Shown piece by piece: positions 10,733 to 18,962 of a DNA stretch of 64,000 nt. The position numbers and the translations under genes are program-made. Location of the stretch: contig NZ_JAFBIS010000013.1 of the NCBI RefSeq assembly GCF_021531435.1, forward strand, positions 1 through 64,000, read 5' to 3'. Numbering within the stretch: the first letter of the stretch is position 1; the number at the start of each line of letters is the position of its first letter. The stretch comes from Oscillibacter valericigenes. GTDB taxonomy: Bacteria; Bacillota; Clostridia; Oscillospirales; Oscillospiraceae. A model generated the notes under the pieces. That model saw only the letters and a program-made list of their open reading frames with translations. It was not told the origin of the DNA and searched no databases.

Positions 10733-11854
10733 TCACCCCTCCAGCTCCGTCAGAAACCGGCCCGGTGCGAACCGCTCCTCCTCCCGGAAGGCCTCCAGCA
10801 GGGCGTCCAGGTTGTCGTCGTCGTGCTCCAGCTCGGTGCTGAACCGCCGCAGGGCTTCGGGCAGGCCGCAGACGGAGGCCAGCCGCTCCACCGTCAGAAC
10901 GGCGAACGCGCACAGCTCCGCCCGGGACAGCAGGTCGCCGTCGTTGACGGTTTTCAGCAGGTAGCGGAAGGCAAAATACACGGCGATGCGCTCCAGCAGA
11001 TTTTCTGACTGGGGCGTTTTTTCGGCTTCCGCCCGGGACAGCAGGGCGGGCCAGTCCGGGTCCAGCACCTCCAGGGACGCCAGGAAGCGCAGCCCCCAGG
11101 GGAACAACCCCTCCTTCGCCGGAGGGATGTCCGCCTCCTCTGTGCCGGGCAGGTCTTCCGGGCGGTCGTCGTCCAGGCAGTCCTGGGCCGACAGTGCCAG
11201 AGAGAGGAAGGACGCCAGCCGGGCCTTCAGCGGACGGCTGCGGTCTGTCAGGATGTCCAGCAGCCGCTCCCGCAGGGGCAGCAGATATGTGAGCCATGCA
11301 TCTCCCTCGTCGTCACAAAGTCCGCTTTCCTCCGTTTCCCCCTGCGGGGAAAACTGCGCCCGCTCCCTTGTTCCTCCTCTCCCCACAGCACCCGCTTCGC
11401 TGGGCTGCTGCGGGGGCCCCGGAATATCACCCGCTTCTTCCGTTTCAAAAGTGTGGAAGGTCAGGGGGTCTTCGCTGCCCAGCAGCAGGGCGTTGGCCGC
11501 CGGACAGGAGGCGGACAGGGTGACCTCCCGGAAGGGGCCGTAGTCCTCCGTGAACCGGGGGTGCTCCCGGCAGGTGACGCTGGTGGCCGCCTCCCCCAGC
11601 TTGCGGTGGATCTCGCAGAGGTTGTCCCCGTCCAGAAACGGGCACCGCCCGCCGTTCAGGGGAAAGCACAGGTCGCCGTCCTCATCCCGCTTCAGGGCGG
11701 AGCGCAGCTTGTCCCCCAGGGGGCCGGACACCGTTTGATAGAGCGCGGCGGTGTCCTCGTCGATGACCACCTCCCACTTCTCGCAGCAGGTGTGGGGGCA
11801 GGCCCCCGCCAGACAGCGGAAATCTTCATAATAGTCGGGCACGGTCACACGCAT
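10733..11854 (-). CDS. FliB-like (flagellin lysine-N-methylase family) Cys-rich protein with an in-frame repeat insert
   Basis: 373 residues. The N-terminal half carries the Cys pattern of the FliB/YkgJ-type family: CLAGACPHTCC near residue 14, CPFLDGDNLC near 70, then CREHPR and SCPAAN, probably metal or Fe-S ligands. FliB methylates lysines of flagellin in enterobacteria; in Clostridia many members lie away from flagellar genes and the substrate is unknown. Residues 146-181 come from a 109-bp repeat that also occurs in the iron-sulfur gene 1.1 kb away. The start ATG overlaps the stop of the Crp/Fnr gene by one base, so the two are coupled. Confidence 0.75.
   Translation of the reverse strand: MRVTVPDYYEDFRCLAGACPHTCCEKWEVVIDEDTAALYQTVSGPLGDKLRSALKRDEDGDLCFPLNGGRCPFLDGDNLCEIHRKLGEAATSVTCREHPRFTEDYGPFREVTLSASCPAANALLLGSEDPLTFHTFETEEAGDIPGPPQQPSEAGAVGRGGTRERAQFSPQGETEESGLCDDEGDAWLTYLLPLRERLLDILTDRSRPLKARLASFLSLALSAQDCLDDDRPEDLPGTEEADIPPAKEGLFPWGLRFLASLEVLDPDWPALLSRAEAEKTPQSENLLERIAVYFAFRYLLKTVNDGDLLSRAELCAFAVLTVERLASVCGLPEALRRFSTELEHDDDNLDALLEAFREEERFAPGRFLTELEG
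11312..11420 (-). repeat. 109-bp in-frame repeat, copy A
   Basis: Read on the minus strand this matches copy B (12918-13026, plus strand) at 98 of 109 bases, with a 41-base stretch identical. It is read in the same phase in both host genes and gives a peptide containing RERAQFSPQGETE. It falls between the Cys-rich N-terminal part and the helical C-terminal part of the FliB-like protein. Confidence 0.85.
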
Positions 11855-12483
11855 CAGTCTCGCTCCTCTCCCAGCAGGCGGAAATGGTTTTTACGGAAGG
11901 TCAGGACGCCCTCGTCCCGCAGCTTTCCCAGGGCGGCGGACATGGCGCTGCGGTCCACCGACAGGTAGTCCGCCAGCTGCTGGCGGTCCATGGGGATGTC
12001 AAATTCGGAGCTGCCCGCCGCCAGCGCCTGGGCGGAGAGGTAGCTCAGCAGCTTGTCCCGGGTGGTGCGGCGGGCCATGTGGCGCATCTTCCGGGTGAGC
12101 ATCAGGTTCTTCCGCGCCAGCAGGTGCAGCAGGTTGGCGGTAAGGCGGGCGTCCGTCAGACCGTCCGCCTCCAGAAACAGGGCCGCGCCGGGCGCCGCCG
12201 CCAGGACGCTGACCTCCAGCGGCTCCCCCGCCAGGGCGTAGGACTCGGCAAAGACCTCTCCCGGCCCCGCCAGGCCCACGATGCTGCGGTTTCCCCAGAA
12301 ATCCTCCCGGATGATGTGGACGGAGCCCTCCAGCACCAGTCCCAGACGGCGGGTCACATCTCCCCGGCGGAGCAGCAGTTCTCCCTTTTGAAAGGCGCAT
12401 GTCCGCGCGGACGCCCGGGCCAAAAGCGCGGGCAGCTCTTCAGCCGGGACGCCCCGGAACAGGGGCAAGGCGGAAATTTCCAT
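11854..12483 (-). CDS. Crp/Fnr-family transcription regulator
   Basis: 209 residues from the ATG at 12483, which has AAGGAG 7 bases upstream; the much longer open frame is a shadow of the divergent gene. An N-terminal cyclic-nucleotide-binding-like barrel (GELLLRRGDVTRRLGLVLEG) is followed by a long helix and a C-terminal winged helix (DRQQLADYLSVDRSAMSAAL). There is no Cys cluster for a 4Fe-4S centre as in true FNR, so the signal could be haem, a small molecule or redox. It is divergent from the Fe-S gene pair and overlaps the FliB-like gene by one base, suggesting it controls both directions. Confidence 0.9.
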   Translation of the reverse strand: MEISALPLFRGVPAEELPALLARASARTCAFQKGELLLRRGDVTRRLGLVLEGSVHIIREDFWGNRSIVGLAGPGEVFAESYALAGEPLEVSVLAAAPGAALFLEADGLTDARLTANLLHLLARKNLMLTRKMRHMARRTTRDKLLSYLSAQALAAGSSEFDIPMDRQQLADYLSVDRSAMSAALGKLRDEGVLTFRKNHFRLLGEERD

Positions 12484-12502
12484 AGGCTTCTCCTTCATTC
12501 GT

Positions 12503-12530
12503 TGGAAAAACAACAGACTTTTTTGTTCCA
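12503..12530. promoter_or_regulatory. Palindrome between the divergent Crp/Fnr and Fe-S genes
   Basis: A 28-bp imperfect palindrome with TGGAA and TTCCA ends, 9 of 14 pairs matching, lies in the 102-base gap between the two start codons. It is the natural candidate for the Crp/Fnr-type operator, though it is not the classical TGTGA or TTGAT form. Confidence 0.45.
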
Positions 12531-12585
12531 TTGTACGATACTGTCCCCAACAACACAAGATAAAAAACAAAAAAGGAGAAATACT

Positions 12586-13407
12586 ATGGTTCGGAGGATC
12601 ATTGAGATCGACCGGGAGAAGTGCAATGGCTGCGGCGCCTGCGCGGGGGCCTGCCATGAGGGCGCCATCGGCATGAAGGACGGCAAGGCGGTCCTCTTGC
12701 GGGACGACTACTGCGACGGCCTGGGCGACTGCCTGCCCACCTGCCCCACCGGGGCCATCACCTTCGTGGAACGGGAGGCGGCGGCATACGACGAAGCCGC
12801 TGTTTTGGCGAAGAAAGCTGCGGCGCTGAAGGGCAGCGCGCCCGTCACCCGCACCGGATGCCCCGGCAGCATGGCCCGGACTTTGCGGCATGATGACGCC
12901 CCCGCCGCGCCCTTTATGGGGTCCCCGCTGCAACCCAGTGAAGCGGTTGCAGTGGGGAGAGGCGGAGCAAGGGAGCGGGCGCAGTTTTCCCCGCAGGGGG
13001 AAACGGAGCACAGCGGACTTTGCGACAGTCGAGGCGGCCCGGTTTCCCGACTGGGCCAGTGGCCCATTCAGATCAAGCTGCTGCCCGTGGAGGCCCCCTT
13101 CTACCAGGGCGCGAAGCTGCTCATCGCGGCGGACTGCACCGCCTTTTCCCGGGCGGACTTCCATGAGCGGTTCATGGCCGGCCGCATCACCATGATCGGC
13201 TGCCCCAAGCTGGACGAGGGCGACTACGCCGAAAAGCTGACCGAGATCCTCCGCCGCAACGACATCCGGGAGGTCACCGTGGTCCGCATGGAGGTGCCCT
13301 GCTGCGGCGGGCTCCGGCGGGCGGCGGAGACGGCGCTCCAAAACAGCGGCAAGTTCATCCCCTGGCAGGTGGTGACACTGGGCCGGGATGGAAATATCAT
13401 CGAATGA
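12586..13407 (+). CDS. 4Fe-4S dicluster-type iron-sulfur protein with an in-frame repeat insert
   Basis: 273 residues from the ATG at 12586, with AAAAGGAGAA 7 bases upstream. The N-terminus is a two-cluster ferredoxin domain: CNGCGACAGAC near residue 13 and CDGLGDCLPTCP near 46. The C-terminal half has conserved-looking stretches AADCTAFSRADFHE, TMIGCPKLDEGDY and VVRMEVPCCGGL, as in the clostridial iron-sulfur proteins often found with hydroxylamine reductase or Crp/Fnr regulators. Residues 112-146 derive from the 109-bp repeat (copy B) in the linker between the halves. Likely an electron carrier or redox sensor; exact role unknown. Confidence 0.85.
   Translation: MVRRIIEIDREKCNGCGACAGACHEGAIGMKDGKAVLLRDDYCDGLGDCLPTCPTGAITFVEREAAAYDEAAVLAKKAAALKGSAPVTRTGCPGSMARTLRHDDAPAAPFMGSPLQPSEAVAVGRGGARERAQFSPQGETEHSGLCDSRGGPVSRLGQWPIQIKLLPVEAPFYQGAKLLIAADCTAFSRADFHERFMAGRITMIGCPKLDEGDYAEKLTEILRRNDIREVTVVRMEVPCCGGLRRAAETALQNSGKFIPWQVVTLGRDGNIIE
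12918..13026 (+). repeat. 109-bp in-frame repeat, copy B
   Basis: Matches copy A (11312-11420, minus strand) at about 90% of bases, including 41 identical bases in a row. It adds about 36 codons in the same reading phase as copy A, in the linker between the ferredoxin domain and the C-terminal domain of the iron-sulfur protein. The copies are therefore inverted on the chromosome but have the same sense relative to their host genes. Confidence 0.85.
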
Positions 13408-13421
13408 CCGGAGGAATCCAC

Positions 13422-13604
13422 ATGAACGCGACTGTCAACGAAAACTGCATCGGCTGCGGCCTGTGCGCCGGCGTCTGCCCGGAGGTCTTTTCCATGGGGG
13501 ACGACGGCTTCGCCCACGGCGGCGAGGTCCCGGCGGAGCTGCTGGACACCGCTCAGGAGGCCCGGGACGGCTGTCCCGTCAGCGCCATCAGCCTTTCAGA
13601 CTGA
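13422..13604 (+). CDS. Small single-cluster ferredoxin
   Basis: 60 residues. I placed the start at the ATG at 13422, which has GGAGG 7 bases upstream; an earlier ATG at 13404 overlaps the previous stop codon but has no ribosome site. The ligands are the CIGCGLC group near residue 8 and the Cys of DGCPVSAI near the C-terminus, the pattern of mono-[4Fe-4S] ferredoxins; one extra Cys follows (GVCP). It is coupled to the upstream iron-sulfur protein and probably exchanges electrons with it. Confidence 0.88.
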   Translation: MNATVNENCIGCGLCAGVCPEVFSMGDDGFAHGGEVPAELLDTAQEARDGCPVSAISLSD

Positions 13605-13628
13605 CCGCCGGCACCGGGGAGCGAACAA

Positions 13629-13657
13629 AAAACGACCGTCCAAACGACGGTCGTTTT
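13629..13657. terminator. Bidirectional terminator between ferredoxin and GGDEF genes
   Basis: Perfect 12-base arms AAAACGACCGTC and GACGGTCGTTTT around a CAAAC loop, with A and T runs on both sides. Confidence 0.85.
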
Positions 13658-14538
13658 TATGTATATTCCCGGTATCGCGCGGTGCGGCGCCGCTTTTCCT
13701 CGTACATCCGGCGGTCCGCCTCATCCACCAGGCGGTCCAGCTCCTCCTGGGTGGCCTGGAACCCGCTGGTATAGGTATAGCCGAAGTCCGCCGGGGTGAC
13801 GGTCTCCACCGCCCGGCGCAGCTCCTCCGCCGTCCGGGGGACTTCATCCTCCCCGCAGCCCGGCAGCATCACCAGAAATTCGTCGCCGCCCAGCCGGATC
13901 ACAGAGTCCGTGCTCCCCACCCGGGCCCGCAGCACATCGGCCACATTCCGCAGCAGCTGGTCGCCCGCCAGGTGGCCCAGCGTGTCGTTGATCCGCTTGA
14001 ACTGCCGCAGGTCCAGCATGATGACGCCCAGCTTGCCGGAGACGCGCTTCATGCCCTTGTGGAGGAAATTGAACTCGTTGAGATACCGGCGGTTGTACAC
14101 CTTGGTCAGTTCGTCCTGATAGAGCATCTCCCGGGTCTCCGCCAGACGCTCCGCCAGGGATTTGCCGTGTTCCTTCTCCAGCAGCAGCTGGTCGGAAACA
14201 TGGCTGACGATCTCCATGACCACCGGCGTCTCGCCCTCCGGCAGCGCCAGCAGCAGCGGACGGGAGACCACGTAAAACACGTTTTCCTGGATGAACTCGT
14301 ATTTCGTCCGCTGGCAGCCGTCCAGGGCCGCCTGGATGCTGGTGCAGTTCCCGCAGCGGCAATCCTTGTTCCAAACGCGGAAGCAGGTGTAAGGCTCCCG
14401 GCTCACGGTGCCGTCCGCCTCCAGCGTGAGCACGGCGGTGTCCCTGGGGTCCACCAGGCGGACCACATCAAAAATCGGCAGCAGATAGGAGATGGTCTCC
14501 CGCATCTGTGATACCGTATAACGCTGCAGACCGTCCAT
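13657..14538 (-). CDS. GGDEF-domain protein (probable diguanylate cyclase)
   Basis: 293 residues. The C-terminal half is a GGDEF domain with an intact RLGGDEFLVML active-site loop, preceded by DELTKVYNRRYLNE and followed by a typical TPADFGYTYTSGFQ stretch, so it should make cyclic di-GMP. The N-terminal 130 residues look like a PAS-type sensor with a CRCGNC cluster near residue 60, which could bind a metal or sense redox. There is no membrane helix. AAAGGAGG precedes the ATG. It stands alone between two terminators. Confidence 0.9.
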   Translation of the reverse strand: MDGLQRYTVSQMRETISYLLPIFDVVRLVDPRDTAVLTLEADGTVSREPYTCFRVWNKDCRCGNCTSIQAALDGCQRTKYEFIQENVFYVVSRPLLLALPEGETPVVMEIVSHVSDQLLLEKEHGKSLAERLAETREMLYQDELTKVYNRRYLNEFNFLHKGMKRVSGKLGVIMLDLRQFKRINDTLGHLAGDQLLRNVADVLRARVGSTDSVIRLGGDEFLVMLPGCGEDEVPRTAEELRRAVETVTPADFGYTYTSGFQATQEELDRLVDEADRRMYEEKRRRTARYREYT

Positions 14539-14702
14539 GGCCCCCTCCTTTCCGCCTGTGCAACAATTTCAAAAGGCGCTGTGTATAATTTAGATAGTAT
14601 ATCCGATTTTCGGAGAAATTGCAATGACTATGACCACTTTTTCCAAAATTTTTCCAAAATGTGTATTTTTACTCCTTCGGGCAGTCAAGCGCGGCAGGCC
14701 GA

Positions 14703-14731
14703 AAAAAACGGAGCCTACGGCTCCGTTTTTT
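14703..14731. terminator. Terminator after the SpoVAF/GerA-type gene
   Basis: Arms of 13 bases, AAAAAACGGAGCC and GGCTCCGTTTTTT, with a TAC loop. The right arm reaches the last base of the SpoVAF-type stop codon. Confidence 0.85.
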
Positions 14732-16149
14732 CACGTGTTGTCCCGGCTGATGGGCTCCCGGAGGAGCAGGCGGCGCAGGGTCTTTCCGTTGAAGGGGATG
14801 AGGGGATAGAGGTACCCCTTGCCCACCACAGGCTTTGTGGTGGCCAGCAGCACCAGGATGCCGGTGATGCCCAACACAAAGCCCCACACGTCGAAGGCCG
14901 CCGTCACCAGCAGCAGCGCCACCCGCAGCAGCTTGAAGGCGTAGCCCATCTCATAGCTGGGCTGGGCAAAGCTGGCCACGGACACGAAGGCCATATACAC
15001 CAGCACCTCCGGCCCCAGCCAGCCCGCTTGCACAGCGAAGTCTCCTAAAATCAAAGCGCCCAGCATGGAGAAAGAGTTGGAGAGGGAGTCCGGCGTGTTC
15101 AATGAGGCCAGCTTCAGCACATCCACCAGAAATTCCACCACCAGAAGCTGCCAGAGAAGCCCTAGGGACGCCGGCTCCGGCGAGGAGAGGAACTCCAACC
15201 ACGACGGCAGCCGCCCCGGTTCACTGACCATCAGATACCACATGGGCGTGATGAGCAGGGAGATGAGAAACACGATGATGCGCAGCAAGCGCAGGTAGCT
15301 GCCCACCAGCGGCGGGAAGTAGAATTCGTTGGCCTCCTGGGTGAAGTCGAAAAAGGTGGTGGGCAGGATCATCACCGAGGGGGAGTTGTCCACCATCAGG
15401 ATGATGCTGCCCTCCATGATGCTTGCGGCGGCGCTGTCCGGCCGCTCCGTGTAGCGCACCTTGGGAAACGGGTTGTACCACTGCTTCGGGCGGATGGCCT
15501 CCGCCACGCTCTCCTGGGCCATGGTGAGGGAGTTGACGTCGATGCTGTCCAGCTTCCGACGCACCTCCTCCAGCAGCTCCCGGTCCACCTTGTCGTCCAG
15601 GTAGCACAGCACCGCGTCAGTGCGGGACCGCAGGCCCACCTTGTGGCCCTCCATGGTGAGATGGGGGTCCCGGATGCGGCGGCGCAGCAGGGCCATGTTG
15701 GGCACCACCGCCTCGATGAAGCCGTCGTGGGAGCCCCGGAGGACTTTGCCGTCCAGGGGCTCTCCTACGCTGCGGGCGGGGTACTCCTTGGCGTCCATCA
15801 GGGCCGCGCCGGGCAGTCCCTCCACCAGCAGCAGCGTCTTGCCCAGCAGGACATCCGTCACGATTTTCTCCCGGTCGAAGCTGACATTGGTCTCCGAGAA
15901 GGTGATGAAGCGGTCGATGAAGGCCTGCATTTCCCTCAGGTTCGCCATGTCCGCCGGTGTCAGGGACAGCCAGAAGGCCCCCATCCGCTCCAGGGTCGCG
16001 TCCTTGCCGTAGCCGTCCACCACCCACAGCCGGGCCCGGCGTCCGCCGATGAGGTAATCCCGGCTCACAATGTCCACGCTGCGGCCCACGCCCAGGGTCT
16101 CGTTGAACCAGGCCACGTTTTCCGTGTAATGCTCCGAAAGTTTTTCCAT
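14731..16149 (-). CDS. GerA/SpoVAF-family spore germination membrane protein
   Basis: 472 residues from the ATG at 16149 (GGAGGTG 4 bases upstream); a longer open frame continues upstream but is a shadow of the AEC gene. The N-terminal 280 residues are a soluble domain containing DVLLGKTLLLVEGLPGA and RRRIRDPHLTMEGHKVGLRSRTD. The C-terminal part has several membrane helices, including LLRIIVFLISLLITPMWYLM and VLVYMAFVSVASFA. This is the GerAA architecture; the sequence resembles SpoVAF, which acts with SpoVA proteins in dipicolinate movement, but it stands apart from spoVAD here. It indicates a spore former. Confidence 0.85.
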   Translation of the reverse strand: MEKLSEHYTENVAWFNETLGVGRSVDIVSRDYLIGGRRARLWVVDGYGKDATLERMGAFWLSLTPADMANLREMQAFIDRFITFSETNVSFDREKIVTDVLLGKTLLLVEGLPGAALMDAKEYPARSVGEPLDGKVLRGSHDGFIEAVVPNMALLRRRIRDPHLTMEGHKVGLRSRTDAVLCYLDDKVDRELLEEVRRKLDSIDVNSLTMAQESVAEAIRPKQWYNPFPKVRYTERPDSAAASIMEGSIILMVDNSPSVMILPTTFFDFTQEANEFYFPPLVGSYLRLLRIIVFLISLLITPMWYLMVSEPGRLPSWLEFLSSPEPASLGLLWQLLVVEFLVDVLKLASLNTPDSLSNSFSMLGALILGDFAVQAGWLGPEVLVYMAFVSVASFAQPSYEMGYAFKLLRVALLLVTAAFDVWGFVLGITGILVLLATTKPVVGKGYLYPLIPFNGKTLRRLLLREPISRDNT

Positions 16150-16314
16150 GCGCCACCTCCGTAGATAGCGGTAGTATGCGCCGCCGGGGCGGTTTTTATC
16201 GTCCCTCCCAAAATTTCCCGCCCCGGTTGAACAGCCGCCCGGCTCTGTGCTAAAATAAGTGATCAACGCAAAGCGCCCCTGACGGAGCGCGAAAAGAAAA
16301 CGGGGGAATTTCCC

Positions 16315-17253
16315 ATGGAAAACCTGATCATCGCCGTCAATGCTGTCCTGCCCATGTTTCTGATCATCGGTCTGGGCGTCCTGGTGCGGCAGTCCCATAT
16401 CATTTCCGCCGAGGCCGTGCGCCAGGCCAACGGCATGTGCTTCAAGGTCTTTATCTCCATCCTGCTGTTTTACAACGTCTACACCTCCGACCTCAGCAGC
16501 TCCTTCAACGGAAAGCTCCTGGCCTTCTGTGTGCTGGGCATCCTGGCGGAATTCCTGGCGGGGGCGCTCATCGTGCCCCGCATCACCAAGGAGCCGCCGG
16601 CGCGGGGCGTCATGCTGCAGGCCTTCTTCCGCACCAACATCGTCCTGCTGGCCGTCCCCATCATCACCTCCCTCTTCGGCCCGGAGAGCATGGGGCAGGC
16701 GGCCGTGCTGCTGGCGGTGGCCGTTCCCCTGGTGAACGTGCTGTCCGTGGCGGCGCTGGAGATGCACCGGGGCGGCAGGCCCAGTCCGAAAAAGATCCTC
16801 CGGGGCGTTGCCGCGAACTCCCTGGTGCTGGGCGCGCTGGCCGGTATTCTGGCGCTGGCCGTCCATCTGCGGCTGCCCGCCGTGGTGGAAAGCGCGGTCA
16901 GGAGCGTGGCGAACGCCGCCACGCCTCTGGCCCTGGTGCTGATGGGCGCGTCTTTGGATTTCAGCAAGCTCAGAAGCTCTGTCCGAAACCTCTCGATCTG
17001 CGTGGTCAGCCGCCTTATCGTCAACCCCGCCCTGCTGGTGGCGCTGGCGGCGGCCCTGGGCTTCCGGGGCGTGGCCCTGGGGATCATCCTGCTGGTGTTC
17101 GCCGCGCCGGTGGCCGTCAACTCCTACACCATGGCGCTGCAGATGGACGGCGACGCCAACCTTGCCGGCGGCATCGTGCTGCTGACCACGGCCCTCTCCT
17201 GCTTCACCCTGTTTTTATGGATCTGGCTGCTGAAAAGCCTGGGCCTGTTTTGA
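16315..17253 (+). CDS. AEC-family (auxin efflux carrier-like) permease
   Basis: 312 residues made of about ten hydrophobic segments in two halves, e.g. IAVNAVLPMFLIIGLGVLV at the start and LFLWIWLLKSLGLF at the end. AFFRTNIVLLAVPI is the characteristic motif around the first re-entrant region of this family. Bacterial members move malate, other carboxylates or amino acids; the substrate cannot be told here. A ribosome site is weak (GGGGGAATTTCCC). It is followed by its own terminator, shared with the phosphate sensor kinase gene. Confidence 0.85.
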   Translation: MENLIIAVNAVLPMFLIIGLGVLVRQSHIISAEAVRQANGMCFKVFISILLFYNVYTSDLSSSFNGKLLAFCVLGILAEFLAGALIVPRITKEPPARGVMLQAFFRTNIVLLAVPIITSLFGPESMGQAAVLLAVAVPLVNVLSVAALEMHRGGRPSPKKILRGVAANSLVLGALAGILALAVHLRLPAVVESAVRSVANAATPLALVLMGASLDFSKLRSSVRNLSICVVSRLIVNPALLVALAAALGFRGVALGIILLVFAAPVAVNSYTMALQMDGDANLAGGIVLLTTALSCFTLFLWIWLLKSLGLF

Positions 17254-17262
17254 ATACATGTG

Positions 17263-17292
17263 AAAAGCTCCGGCCGTTTGGCCGGAGCTTTT
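17263..17292. terminator. Bidirectional terminator between AEC and phoR
   Basis: Perfect 13-base arms AAAAGCTCCGGCC and GGCCGGAGCTTTT around a GTTT loop. Confidence 0.85.
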
Positions 17293-17294
17293 GC

Positions 17295-18953
17295 TTATTC
17301 TGTGATTTTGGGAAATACCAGCGTGAAGGTGCTGCCCTTCCCCGGCTCGCTCTCCAGCTCCACCCGGGCGCCCAGATAGGCCGCGCCGTGCTTCACGATG
17401 GACAGGCCCAGGCCGGTGCCGCCGCTGGAGTGGCTCTTATCCACCCGGTAGAACCGCTCGAACACCCTCGTCTGGGCCTCCGGGGGGATGCCGATGCCCG
17501 TGTCCCGCACCGTGACCCGTCCGCCCTCCGGCGTATCCGCCACCGTGACGGTGACGCTGCCGCCGGGCCTGTTGTAGGCGATGGCGTTGTCGCAGAGGTT
17601 GTAGATCAGCTCCTCCACGATCTGGGGCACGCCCCGGGCGCAGGCCGGGCCGCCCTCAAGGGTCATGGTGACCTGCTTGTTCTCCGCCGCGGGCGCCAGC
17701 TGGCGCAAGACCTCCTCCGCCGCGTCGTGGAGGTCCACGGTCTCCCACTGGGCGGTGGGGCCGCCCTCGTCCAGCCGGGAGAGCTTGATGATGTCGTTCA
17801 CCAGGCCGATGAGCCGCTGGGCCTCCCGGTGGATGTTCCCGGCAAAGTGGGGGATGTCCCCGGCCTTCACCATGCCGTTTTCCAGAATTTCCGCCGTGCC
17901 CAGGATGGCCGTCAGGGGCGTTTTCAGCTCATGGGACACATTGGCGGTGAACTCCCGCCGCAGGGCCTCCCGCTGCTCCTGCTCCGTCACATCCAGCACG
18001 ATGATCACCGCGCCGCCGGTCTGTCCGTCCAGCTCCACGGGACTTGCAAAGAGCCGGCGGCAGCCGTCCTCCCGCTCCAGCAGTTCCTCCCGGCGGCGGC
18101 CCGCCAGGGCCTCCTCCACGCAGCGGCGGAAGCCCGGCTCCCGGTTCAGCGTCAGGACGCTCTCCCCCTCGGCCGGGGCCTGGGCGTTCAGCAGCCGCAG
18201 AGCCGCCGCGTTATAGGACAGCACCCGGGTGTCCCGGTCGATGACCAGCAGGCCCTCGCTCATGTTGCCGGTGATGGCGGCGAATTCCTCCCGCTGGCGG
18301 CGCAGGTCCTCCATCTGGCGGCTGATCTGCCGCTTCTGGCTGCGGAGCTTGCCCACCAGGGGCGCCAGCTCCTCGTAGTCGATCTCGTCGCCGGGGTCGT
18401 TCAGGTCCACGGCGTTGATGGGCTCCACCAGCTGCCGGGCCAGACGGCCCGCCAGCCACAGCGCCAGGCAGAAGGCCAGCACCATCACCAGCGCCACCGG
18501 CTGCAGCGCCTGGAGCACCAGCATCCACACGGAATACTGGGTGTCCGACACCCGCAGCACGGAGCCGTCGGACAGCCGCAGGGCGTAGTACAGCGTCTTT
18601 TGGGACAGGGTATCCGAATACCGGGCGGCGTGGCCCCTGCCCAGCACCAGCGCCTCATGGACCTCGGAGCGGTCCGCGTGGTTTTCCATCTTAGCGGGGT
18701 CCTCCCGGTTGTCCCAGAGGACGGCGCCGTCGGCGGCCACCCAGGTCACCCGGCAGTCGTTGGGAAACCCGTCCTCCAGATACGCCATCCCCTCATGCTC
18801 GATACCCAGGGCAATGTAGGAGGTGCGGCTGGCCAGCTCCTCCAGGACCCGGTCCTGAAAATAGCCGTGGAGCACCCCCACGATCAGCACCAGGCTGGCC
18901 AGCAGCACCGTCAGGGCCACCGTCAGCGTGGCGCGGAAAATTCGTTTTGTCAT
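17295..18953 (-). CDS. phoR: PhoR-like sensor histidine kinase
   Basis: 552 residues. Membrane helices at about 8-29 and 190-215 enclose an extracytoplasmic sensor domain. A short linker, a PAS domain (SEGLLVIDRDTRVLSYN), the phosphoacceptor helix FTANVSHELKTPLTAILG and a complete HATPase domain (NLCDNAIAYN, VRDTGIGIP, GGTGLGLSIVK) follow. It lies 9 bases after the response regulator gene and at the end of the pst-phoU run, so phosphate is the expected signal, sensed through Pst and PhoU. Confidence 0.92.
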   Translation of the reverse strand: MTKRIFRATLTVALTVLLASLVLIVGVLHGYFQDRVLEELASRTSYIALGIEHEGMAYLEDGFPNDCRVTWVAADGAVLWDNREDPAKMENHADRSEVHEALVLGRGHAARYSDTLSQKTLYYALRLSDGSVLRVSDTQYSVWMLVLQALQPVALVMVLAFCLALWLAGRLARQLVEPINAVDLNDPGDEIDYEELAPLVGKLRSQKRQISRQMEDLRRQREEFAAITGNMSEGLLVIDRDTRVLSYNAAALRLLNAQAPAEGESVLTLNREPGFRRCVEEALAGRRREELLEREDGCRRLFASPVELDGQTGGAVIIVLDVTEQEQREALRREFTANVSHELKTPLTAILGTAEILENGMVKAGDIPHFAGNIHREAQRLIGLVNDIIKLSRLDEGGPTAQWETVDLHDAAEEVLRQLAPAAENKQVTMTLEGGPACARGVPQIVEELIYNLCDNAIAYNRPGGSVTVTVADTPEGGRVTVRDTGIGIPPEAQTRVFERFYRVDKSHSSGGTGLGLSIVKHGAAYLGARVELESEPGKGSTFTLVFPKITE

Positions 18954-18962
18954 GGGCCGCCC

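Noticed and set aside
12484-13341. N-terminal extension of the Crp/Fnr frame to 13341
   Set aside because: The extension is antisense to the iron-sulfur gene; the ATG at 12483 has a proper ribosome site.
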